From: Lachnospiraceae bacterium UBA7481
GTDB lineage: Bacteria; Bacillota; Clostridia; Lachnospirales; Lachnospiraceae
DNA: 11,834 nt
NCBI GenBank assembly: GCA_002478505.1
Contig: DLOP01000036.1
Span: 1,699-13,532 of the forward strand
Direction of reading: 5' to 3'
The notes beneath the pieces are model-generated. The model was not told the DNA's origin. It was given only the letters and a program-made list of their open reading frames with translations, and made no database searches. Shown here piece by piece: positions 1 to 5,694 of this stretch; the stretch's first letter is position 1; every line of letters begins with the position of its first letter. The translations under genes were made by a program, and so were the position numbers.

Positions 1-113
1 TTGATCAGACTGATTACCATGGCCGTTATGATATGTGGCAGTACTCGGATAAGGGAACTGTCAGCGGTATCAGCGGAAAGGTGGATATGAATATCAGTTA
101 TCTGGGATACTAA
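1..113 (+). CDS. GH25 muramidase, C-terminal end only (partial)
   Basis: The reading frame is open from base 3 to the TAA at 111-113 and gives the last 36 residues of a protein whose start lies before the window. The end contains YDMWQYSDKG followed by a GISGKVDMN-type segment. This is the usual C-terminal strand of glycoside hydrolase family 25 lysozymes (WQY, then a G-x-V-D-x-N/D motif), which cut the MurNAc-GlcNAc bond of peptidoglycan. It closely resembles the end of the complete GH25 protein at 2236-3480 (WQYTSNG, then RVDLDLSY), so the two are probably paralogues on either side of rfbBA. The catalytic residues are outside the window, so activity cannot be judged. No terminator is visible in the 55 bases before rfbB, so read-through into rfbB is possible. 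Confidence 0.8.
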   Translation, partial: DQTDYHGRYDMWQYSDKGTVSGISGKVDMNISYLGY

Positions 114-168
114 AGAGAAACAAATTTAAAATACTATATTGCAATGACAGAAAGGAGTAAAAATTAAT

Positions 169-1254
169 ATGAGGACGTATCTGGTGACAGGCGGGGCTGG
201 GTTTATCGGTTCGAACTACATTCATTACATGTTTGAAAAATATGATAATGAGATTCGGATCATCAATGTGGACGCGCTGACTTACGCGGGCAATCTGGAG
301 AATCTTAAGGATGTCGAGGACAGGGAGAATTACACGTTTATCCGTGCGGATATCTGTGATAAAGAAGCGATCGGCAGGATCTTCGCCGAGAACGACATCG
401 ACAGGGTAGTTCATTTTGCGGCGGAGAGCCATGTTGACCGAAGCATTAAGAATCCGGAGGTATTCGTGCAGACGAACGTACTTGGAACCGCGGTCATGTT
501 AAACTGTGCCAAAGCGGCATGGGAGCAGCCGGACGGAACATTTAAGGAAGGAAAGAAATTTCTTCATGTGTCCACGGATGAAGTTTATGGGTCGCTGCCG
601 GATGATGAAAATGCGTTTTTCTATGAGACAACGCCCTATGATCCGCACAGCCCGTATTCGGCAAGCAAGGCAAGCTCTGATCTGCTGGTGAAGGCATATA
701 TGGATACGTATCATTTTCCGGCAAATATTACAAACTGTTCCAATAACTACGGACCATATCAGTTTCCGGAGAAGCTGATCCCGCTGATCATCAACAATGC
801 GCTGCATGGGAAGAAGCTGCCGGTGTACGGTGACGGTAAAAATGTGCGAGACTGGCTTTATGTCATGGATCATGCCAAGGCGATTGATATGGTGCAGGAG
901 CAGGGGAAATTATTTGAGACTTACAATATCGGCGGCCATAATGAGAAGCAAAATATCGAGATCATTCATATTATCATAGAGACGCTGCAGGAAATGCTGC
1001 CGGACGACGATGAAAGAAAGAAGCTGGTGACGAAGGATCTGATCACGTATGTGGAGGACCGCAAAGGGCATGACAGAAGATATGCCATTGCGCCGGATAA
1101 GATCGGGAAGGAGATCGGCTGGAAGCCGGAAACCATGTTTAAGGAAGGCATCAGGCTGACGATCCAATGGTTCTTTGAGCATGAGGAGTGGATGAAGAAC
1201 GTGACCAGCGGTGATTATCAAAAATACTACGAGGATATGTACAAGAACAGATAA
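169..1254 (+). CDS. rfbB: dTDP-glucose 4,6-dehydratase (RmlB/RfbB)
   Basis: This enzyme converts dTDP-glucose to dTDP-4-keto-6-deoxyglucose, the second step of dTDP-L-rhamnose synthesis in the cytoplasm. It is an extended short-chain dehydrogenase. The N-terminal NAD-binding loop TGGAGFIGSN is at residues 7-16, HFAAESHVDRS at 82-92, and the catalytic STDEVYG at 135-141 holds the T-D-E triad of RmlB. The active-site Y163-x-x-x-K167 lies in PYSASKASSD, followed by NCSNNYGPYQFPEKLIPL, a signature of RmlB. The length of 361 residues is slightly above the usual 340-355. The ATG is preceded by AAAGGAG at 151-157 with 11 bases between. It is followed after 122 bases by rfbA, the enzyme of the preceding step. 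All expected motifs are intact. Confidence 0.97.
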   Translation: MRTYLVTGGAGFIGSNYIHYMFEKYDNEIRIINVDALTYAGNLENLKDVEDRENYTFIRADICDKEAIGRIFAENDIDRVVHFAAESHVDRSIKNPEVFVQTNVLGTAVMLNCAKAAWEQPDGTFKEGKKFLHVSTDEVYGSLPDDENAFFYETTPYDPHSPYSASKASSDLLVKAYMDTYHFPANITNCSNNYGPYQFPEKLIPLIINNALHGKKLPVYGDGKNVRDWLYVMDHAKAIDMVQEQGKLFETYNIGGHNEKQNIEIIHIIIETLQEMLPDDDERKKLVTKDLITYVEDRKGHDRRYAIAPDKIGKEIGWKPETMFKEGIRLTIQWFFEHEEWMKNVTSGDYQKYYEDMYKNR

Positions 1255-1376
1255 AACGGACAAAATGGGAGCAGAACGTGTTTTTGAACGGACTGTTCCC
1301 TTTTGCGCTGTTTTATGTTAAAATAAAAGGGAATCTTTTAAATAAAACGTTTATTAAAGCGAGGTTTTGTTTATTT

Positions 1377-2246
1377 ATGAAAGGAATTATTTTAGCGGGC
1401 GGATCAGGAACAAGGCTTTATCCGCTGACAAAGGCGATCAGCAAACAGATTATGCCGATTTATGATAAACCGATGATTTATTATCCGTTGTCAACTTTAA
1501 TGCTGGCGGGAATCCGGGAGGTGCTGGTTATTTCCACGCCAAGGGATCTTCCGGTATTTAAAGAACTTCTGGAGGATGGTAAGCAGCTTGGCATGACATT
1601 TTCTTACGCCGTGCAGGAACAGCCGAGAGGATTGGCGGATGCTTTTATCATCGGGGCTGATTTTATCGGAAAAGACAGCGTTGCTTTAGTCCTTGGCGAT
1701 AATATTTTCTATGGGCAGAGTTTTTCGCGGGTGCTTCGCAGTGTGGCGTCCAGAGAGAGCGGGGCAACGATCTTTGGTTATTATGTACGTGATCCGAGGG
1801 AATACGGCGTAGTAGAGTTTGATGAAGACGGTAAGGCGATTTCCATCGAAGAAAAACCGGAACACCCGAAGAGTAATTATGCGGTGCCGGGGCTGTATTT
1901 TTATGACAATGACGTGGTAGAGATCGCTGCCAATGTGAAGCCTTCCGCAAGGGGCGAGATCGAGATCACAAGCATCAACAACGAATACTTACGACGGGGA
2001 ACATTAAGGGTAGAGACGCTGGGGCGCGGTTTTGCATGGTTAGATACCGGCAATCATGATTCTCTTTTGGATGCAGCTGACTTTGTGGCGGCATTTCAGA
2101 AACGGCAGGGTCTTTATATTTCCTGCATTGAGGAGATTGCTTATAAGAGAGGCTTTATTGATAAGGAACAGCTTTTAAAGCTGGCGGAACCGTTGATGAA
2201 GACGGATTATGGGAAGTATATGGTCGAGGTAGCCAATGGACTCTAA
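1377..2246 (+). CDS. rfbA: Glucose-1-phosphate thymidylyltransferase (RmlA/RfbA)
   Basis: This enzyme joins glucose-1-phosphate and dTTP to give dTDP-glucose, the first committed step to dTDP-rhamnose. The nucleotide-binding motif LAGGSGTRLYPLT is at residues 6-18, followed by KQIMPIYDKPMIYYPLSTLM. LGDNIFYG at 106-113 carries the metal-binding Asp108, and EYGVVEFD, IEEKPE and AWLDTGNHDSLLDA complete the RmlA pattern. The frame stays open upstream to 1278, but those 33 extra residues do not belong to the family. The ATG at 1377 gives 289 residues, the normal length, starting at the conserved MKGIILAGG. The ribosome binding site is weak (GAGG at 1361-1364, 12 bases before the ATG). The last 11 bases overlap the start of the GH25 gene, so the two are probably translationally coupled. 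Confidence 0.97.
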   Translation: MKGIILAGGSGTRLYPLTKAISKQIMPIYDKPMIYYPLSTLMLAGIREVLVISTPRDLPVFKELLEDGKQLGMTFSYAVQEQPRGLADAFIIGADFIGKDSVALVLGDNIFYGQSFSRVLRSVASRESGATIFGYYVRDPREYGVVEFDEDGKAISIEEKPEHPKSNYAVPGLYFYDNDVVEIAANVKPSARGEIEITSINNEYLRRGTLRVETLGRGFAWLDTGNHDSLLDAADFVAAFQKRQGLYISCIEEIAYKRGFIDKEQLLKLAEPLMKTDYGKYMVEVANGL

Positions 2247-3480
2247 ATTACGGGCACAGGCCATAGTGATCGCTGTCTGCGTGGCAGCATTGGCGATTGC
2301 CATGGTTTTTTATGTAAACCGAAAAGAAGAAGCGGCAGTCGGTAATGGGCAGGCAGCTTTTGCGGATCAGACGCAGAATACATTGTCGGAAACATACTCC
2401 GATACGGAGCTTCGCGCGTTTTTGCGTGATGAGACATTTTTTGATCCGGATCCCACGCTTGCTTCCGGTATCATTGTCAGGGAGACGCCGCAGCTCTATC
2501 TTCTTGCCAGCAGCGTATATAAGGATATCCGTGTCACGGTAGTGGATGAGAGCGGACAGGCAGTACGGGGAAAGTCTTTCTATATTACGGTTCAAAATCA
2601 GGGAGAATATAAAGACCTTGATCAGGATGGTATCATTTACATTCCGGATCTTACGGCAGGAGAATATTTTGTCTCGTTAGAAGCGGTAGAAGGATATGAT
2701 GTTCCGCTTGATCCGATGCGGGTATCCGTAAAAGATCAATTGGAATATACGGTGATTGAGGATATTTCATTTTATATTCATGAGGAGAGTGAGATCAATG
2801 CTGAGAAAGAAGACACCAAGGAGGCTTCTGCTATCACGGATGCTGAGGAATCGGAAACGACAGAGGTTTTAGAAGCGACGGAGGCTGCGTTTGGCATCGA
2901 CGTCTCTAAATGGCAGAAGGATATTGATTGGGAAGCAGTGGCGGCAAGCGGCGTGACATTTGCCATTATCCGGTGCGGTTATCGCGGTTCGTCAACAGGA
3001 TGTCTGGTGGAGGATCCTTATTTTCTGAGAAACATCCAAGGAGCCAAGGATGCAGGAATAGATGTGGGCGTTTATTTCTTTACGCAGGCAGTCAATGAAG
3101 TAGAGGCCGTGGAGGAGGCTTCCATGGTTGTATCTCTGTGCCGGGATTACGAACTTGATTATCCGGTATTTATTGATACGGAGAGCGCAGGAGGCAATGG
3201 CAGGGCGGATCAGCTTGGCGCAGCGGATCGGACTGCAGTGTGCCGGGCATTTTGTACGACGATACAGAACGCGGGGTATCAGGCAGGCGTTTATGCCAGT
3301 CGGAACTGGTATTATGAACGTCTGGAGGATGAAAAGCTGCAGGAGTTTGTACTCTGGGATGCGGAATACCGGGAAGCGCCGTTATATACAGGTAATTACA
3401 GTATATGGCAATATACTTCCAACGGGCATATTGATGGTATTAATACACGGGTGGATCTGGATCTTAGTTATATTAGATAG
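2236..3480 (+). CDS. Membrane-anchored GH25 lysozyme with beta-domain and acidic linker
   Basis: This is a predicted extracellular muramidase of 414 residues. Residues 7-27 form one hydrophobic segment followed by NRKEE. This looks like a signal anchor, since no clear cleavage site is seen. Residues about 95-165 look like a small beta-sandwich (IRVTVVDESGQ, ITVQNQGEY, LTAGEYFVSLEAVEGYDVP), resembling SpaA/Cna-B or transthyretin-like folds. Residues 182-217 are a linker rich in Glu, Thr and Ser. The GH25 domain fills 219-414: FGIDVSKWQ with Asp222, VFIDTE at 311-316 with the expected acidic pair Asp314 and Glu316, GVYFF, AGVYAS, and the final WQY at 391-393. The ATG overlaps rfbA by 11 bases and has GAGGT at 2226-2230. 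A cell-wall enzyme coupled to a nucleotide-sugar gene suggests a role in placing the polysaccharide in the wall (inference). A large palindrome begins right after the stop. Confidence 0.9.
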   Translation: MDSKLRAQAIVIAVCVAALAIAMVFYVNRKEEAAVGNGQAAFADQTQNTLSETYSDTELRAFLRDETFFDPDPTLASGIIVRETPQLYLLASSVYKDIRVTVVDESGQAVRGKSFYITVQNQGEYKDLDQDGIIYIPDLTAGEYFVSLEAVEGYDVPLDPMRVSVKDQLEYTVIEDISFYIHEESEINAEKEDTKEASAITDAEESETTEVLEATEAAFGIDVSKWQKDIDWEAVAASGVTFAIIRCGYRGSSTGCLVEDPYFLRNIQGAKDAGIDVGVYFFTQAVNEVEAVEEASMVVSLCRDYELDYPVFIDTESAGGNGRADQLGAADRTAVCRAFCTTIQNAGYQAGVYASRNWYYERLEDEKLQEFVLWDAEYREAPLYTGNYSIWQYTSNGHIDGINTRVDLDLSYIR

Positions 3481-3482
3481 CT

Positions 3483-3632
3483 CCCGTTGCGCAACATAGA
3501 CAATATCACCGCAGGGCACGCTCCCGCTGCGTACGCTCTGTAGCGGCACTAAGATGCCAAAATACGTCATCTAAGTGCCGACGAGCGTACAAGCACCCTG
3601 CTTGTGATATATGTCTATATTGCGCAACTGGG
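3483..3632. repeat. 150-bp imperfect palindrome (MITE-like or repetitive intergenic element)
   Basis: The segment folds back on itself almost end to end. Paired blocks are 3486-3494 with 3620-3628 (GTTGCGCAA), 3496-3502 with 3612-3618, 3503-3509 with 3604-3610, 3511-3516 with 3596-3601 (GCAGGG), 3531-3538 with 3583-3590 (GTACGCTC), and 3545-3556 with 3568-3579 (GGCACTAAGATG, one mismatch). The terminal loop is 3557-3567. That is roughly 50 base pairs, interrupted by mismatches and one 9-base bulge at 3517-3525. An 11-base near-repeat, CTCCCGTTGCG at 3481 and CTCCCGCTGCG at 3521, lies in the left arm. No open frame fits a gene. It starts within a few bases of the lysozyme stop codon and is not followed by a T-run, so it is not a standard terminator, although such a hairpin in RNA could stop or stabilise transcripts. 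A mobile palindromic element is the likeliest identity, by inference. Confidence 0.75.
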
Positions 3633-3700
3633 TTACTGGAATAGTAGATTGCCGTATGAATATGTTTATTGAGTAGGAAATTGTTGGAAAGTTGGAAGGA
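3633..3700. other. Spacer between the two palindromes
   Basis: These 68 bases hold no gene and no clear promoter or terminator. The purine-rich end (GGAAAGTTGGAAGGA) may extend the left arm of the following inverted repeat by a few imperfect pairs, matching GAAGTCC read on the other strand just after 3826. Confidence 0.4.
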
Positions 3701-3826
3701 GGTTTACATAACTTGCGGTTTGGATATCTATGTGCCAAAAATGATTTCATTTATGGTGTTTTAGAACATCTATGTTATAACATAGATGTTCGCACATAGA
3801 TATCCAAACAAAAAGTTATGTAAGCC
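3701..3826. repeat. 126-bp inverted-repeat element with internal perfect palindrome (cruciform-like)
   Basis: Two 35-base arms, 3701-3735 and 3792-3826, are inverted copies with 31 of 35 positions matching; the longest uninterrupted block is GTTTGGATATCTATGTGC (18 bases). Between them lies a perfect 28-bp palindrome at 3764-3791 (GAACATCTATGTTA and its complement) and a small hairpin at 3739-3752 (AAATGA, TT, TCATTT). The whole can fold into a stem carrying two hairpins. The core ATCTATGT occurs in both the outer arm (3726-3733) and the inner palindrome (3768-3775), and its complement at 3780-3787 and 3794-3801, so alternative pairings are possible. The sequence is unrelated to the palindrome at 3483-3632. 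No gene and no T-run are present. It may be a non-autonomous mobile element or a regulatory RNA structure. Confidence 0.75.
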
Positions 3827-3839
3827 GGACTTCACAGTT

Positions 3840-3983
3840 TAATGGTTATTAAACAGTTATAAATAAGTTTTAAATAAGTTTTAAATATTCTAAGAATATA
3901 TTAATTATTATAAATATTATAAAAAATAATGGAAAACTAAGAAAGCTTAAAAAGCTAAGAAAAATAAAAATGCCGGAAAAGCA
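3840..3983. promoter_or_regulatory. Very AT-rich leader upstream of rfbC with small repeats
   Basis: This strip is far richer in A and T than the surrounding genes. It contains a perfect tandem repeat of AAATAAGTTTT (3861-3871 and 3872-3882), a perfect 7-1-7 inverted repeat at 3885-3899 (ATATTCT, A, AGAATAT), and a hairpin AGCTT-AAA-AAGCT at 3944-3956 flanked by two copies of CTAAGAAA. Several TATAAA and TATTAT words could serve as -10 boxes, but no convincing -35 partner at normal spacing could be found, so no promoter is assigned. Its position after two palindromes and before rfbC makes it the likeliest place for a promoter serving the export and glycosyltransferase genes. That role is inferred from composition and location. 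Confidence 0.4.
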
Positions 3984-4002
3984 AGGGAGGTCATGATTCA
4001 TT

Positions 4003-4569
4003 ATGGGTAAGATTACAGTGGAAACATGCGAGATCGAAGGATTAAAGATCATTACGCCGACTGTCTTTGGCGACGAGCGGGGTTATTTTATGGAGACCTA
4101 TCATTATGAAGACTTCAAGGCGGCGGGCATTGATCAGGTATTTGTGCAGGATAATCAGTCTGCATCTAAGAAGGGTGTTTTAAGGGGGCTTCATTTTCAG
4201 ATTCATTATCCCCAGGATAAACTGGTGCGTGTGGTCAGCGGAGAGGTTTACGATGTTGCTGTCGATCTGCGGGAAGGCTCAAAGACATTTGGTAAATGGC
4301 ATGGCGTACTTCTGTCAGCGGAGAATAAAAAGCAGTTTTTTATTCCGAAGGGATTTGCACATGGCTTTTTAGTGCTTTCCGATTATGCGGAATTTACTTA
4401 TAAATGTTCTGATTTTTATCATCCGAATGATGAGGGTGGTCTGTTCTATCAGGATCCGGAGATTGGAGTAGAATGGCCGATCCCGGAGGGAATGGAACTG
4501 ATCATCTCGGAAAAGGATACTAAGTGGGGATCGTTCTCGGCGTATTGCAAGGACCGTAATTTAAGATAG
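4003..4569 (+). CDS. rfbC: dTDP-4-dehydrorhamnose 3,5-epimerase (RmlC/RfbC)
   Basis: This cupin-fold enzyme epimerises C3 and C5 of dTDP-4-keto-6-deoxyglucose, the third step to dTDP-rhamnose. Recognisable segments in order are GDERGYFMETYH (residues 23-34), FVQDNQSASKKGVLRGLHFQ (47-66) with the catalytic-base His64, PQDKLVRVVSGEVYDVAVDLR (70-90) with Lys73, FFIPKGFAHGFLVLSD (112-127), FTYKCSDFY with Tyr133, and GVEWPI at 155-160. The 188-residue length is normal. The ATG has AGGGAGG at 3984-3990, 12 bases upstream. An ATG at 3993 is in another frame and ends after five codons. Its separation from rfbBA by more than 1.7 kb of lysozyme gene and palindromes is unusual, because rml genes are normally adjacent. 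RfbD, the last enzyme, is not in the window. Confidence 0.97.
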   Translation: MGKITVETCEIEGLKIITPTVFGDERGYFMETYHYEDFKAAGIDQVFVQDNQSASKKGVLRGLHFQIHYPQDKLVRVVSGEVYDVAVDLREGSKTFGKWHGVLLSAENKKQFFIPKGFAHGFLVLSDYAEFTYKCSDFYHPNDEGGLFYQDPEIGVEWPIPEGMELIISEKDTKWGSFSAYCKDRNLR

Positions 4570-4593
4570 GGAAACGCAGATGAAAGCATTTCC
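4570..4593 (+). other. Small hairpin between rfbC and the permease gene
   Basis: GGAAACGC at 4570-4577 pairs with GCATTTCC at 4586-4593 (seven of eight pairs) around an 8-base loop. It lies directly after the rfbC stop. There is no following T-run, so it is not a typical Rho-independent terminator. It could be an mRNA processing or stability element within one operon. Confidence 0.3.
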
Positions 4594-4628
4594 TTAGGAG
4601 TAATAGGTCCCATCATCAAAGGGTAGTT

Positions 4629-4634
4629 GGAGGA
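4629..4634 (+). promoter_or_regulatory. Ribosome binding site supporting a GTG start
   Basis: GGAGGA ends 5 bases before the GTG at 4640. It supports GTG as the start of the permease, since no ATG in this frame lies nearby upstream. Confidence 0.7.
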
Positions 4635-4639
4635 ATTTT

Positions 4640-5641
4640 GTGAAACCATTGATTTCAAAGCCTGTGGGAATTTCGATTGTTACACTGGTGGCGTTGATCG
4701 GAAGCCTGATATTGATCTTTCATCACAACCCATTGGCTGATCCGCAGGAAGAATTAATAAAAAAAATTATAGCATGCGCCATTATCCTGGTGGCGCTGAT
4801 TGTCTGTATCATATTGTATGACAAGCTGATGATTCTTCCGCAGGAGCTGTATCAGAACAGGCGGCTGATCTGGAAGCTGGCAAAGAATGATTTTAATACC
4901 AGATATGCCGGCTCTTATATGGGTATGCTTTGGGCGATGCTGCAGCCGGTGGTTACGGTGGTTCTGTATTATTTTGTATTTGAGGTTGTTTTTCAGAATA
5001 AATCAACTCTGCTTGCCAGTGGTATCCAGGCACCTTATGTTCTGTGGCTGACTGCCGGGCTGGTGCCGTGGTTTTATTTTTCTGAGGCGATCGTACATGG
5101 AACACAAGCGCTGTTAGAATATAATTATCTGGTGAAAAAGGTAGTGTTTAAGATCAGCATCCTTCCGATCATTAAGATCATTGGCGCCACCTTTATTCAT
5201 ATCTTTTTCGTGCTTGTGATGATCATTCTTTACTTTGCATACGGATATACGGCAGATCTTTACCTATTGCAGATCCCTTATTTCAGTTTATGCATGTTTT
5301 TCTTTGTGCTGGCGCTTAGCTATGCGACCTGTGCCGTGGTCATATTTTTCCGGGATCTGACTCAGATCATCAATATCCTTTTGCAGGTGGGGATGTGGGC
5401 AACGCCGATCCTCTGGGATATTCCGATGCTGAAGGGCAGATGGGAACCATTTCAGATCCTGTTTAAGATCAATCCGGTCTATTATGTGGTCAACGGATAT
5501 CGGAGCGCATTATTTGAGAAGGTATGGTTCTGGCAGGATTTTTATTCAACGATGTACTTCTGGATCGTAACAGCGGTATTATTCGGTATGGGAGCATTGG
5601 TATTTAAACGTCTGAAGGTACACTTTGCGGATGTGCTGTAA
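4640..5641 (+). CDS. ABC-2 type polysaccharide export permease (Wzm/TagG family)
   Basis: This is the membrane half of an ABC transporter that exports an undecaprenyl-linked glycan. The core from about residue 65 is typical: NRRLIWKLAKNDFNTRYAGSYMGMLWAMLQPV (an amphipathic segment leading into the first core helix), helices near 101-118, 132-150, 177-200, 212-234, 245-260 and 305-322, the VIFFRDLTQI motif at 234-243, and a C-terminal INPVYYVVNGYR. The protein has 333 residues, longer than the usual 260-275, because two extra hydrophobic helices (about 10-28 and 43-61) precede the core. The start is GTG with GGAGGA 5 bases upstream. The ATPase gene follows after 53 bases, as expected for a Wzm-Wzt pair. 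The cargo is inferred from the neighbours to be a rhamnose-containing polysaccharide. Confidence 0.92.
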   Translation: MKPLISKPVGISIVTLVALIGSLILIFHHNPLADPQEELIKKIIACAIILVALIVCIILYDKLMILPQELYQNRRLIWKLAKNDFNTRYAGSYMGMLWAMLQPVVTVVLYYFVFEVVFQNKSTLLASGIQAPYVLWLTAGLVPWFYFSEAIVHGTQALLEYNYLVKKVVFKISILPIIKIIGATFIHIFFVLVMIILYFAYGYTADLYLLQIPYFSLCMFFFVLALSYATCAVVIFFRDLTQIINILLQVGMWATPILWDIPMLKGRWEPFQILFKINPVYYVVNGYRSALFEKVWFWQDFYSTMYFWIVTAVLFGMGALVFKRLKVHFADVL

Positions 5642-5678
5642 CAGTTGTGATAAAAGCAGCGGAGCACCCCAAAAATCT

Positions 5679-5691
5679 GGAGGTTGAAGGA
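5679..5691 (+). promoter_or_regulatory. Ribosome binding site deciding the ATPase start
   Basis: GGAGG at 5679-5683 and GAAGGA at 5686-5691 stand just before the ATG at 5695. The in-frame GTG at 5647 has no such sequence before it. This favours translation from 5695 and a 436-residue protein. Confidence 0.65.
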
Positions 5692-5694
5692 AGC

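Noticed and set aside
1296..1333. TTCCCTTTT ... AAAAGGGAA inverted repeat between rfbB and rfbA as a terminator
   Set aside because: The loop is 20 bases, the stem only 9 mostly A-T pairs, and only a short T-run follows. Too weak to call, and termination inside rfbBA would be unexpected.
1278..1376. 33-residue N-terminal extension of RfbA
   Set aside because: The family starts at MKGIILAGG, the extension shows no known similarity, and the ATG at 1377 gives the normal length.
3481..3630. The first palindrome as a simple Rho-independent terminator
   Set aside because: The stem is far longer than a normal terminator, is interrupted, and has no T-run after the right arm.
3483..3826. CRISPR array
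   Set aside because: There are only two unrelated inverted-repeat elements, not evenly spaced direct repeats with unique spacers.
3993..4010. Five-codon leader peptide overlapping the rfbC start
   Set aside because: The ribosome binding site is only 2 bases before that ATG, and nothing else indicates translation.
5647..5694. GTG at 5647 as start of the ATPase
   Set aside because: It lacks a ribosome binding site, while a strong one precedes the ATG at 5695. The 16 extra residues do not look like the family.
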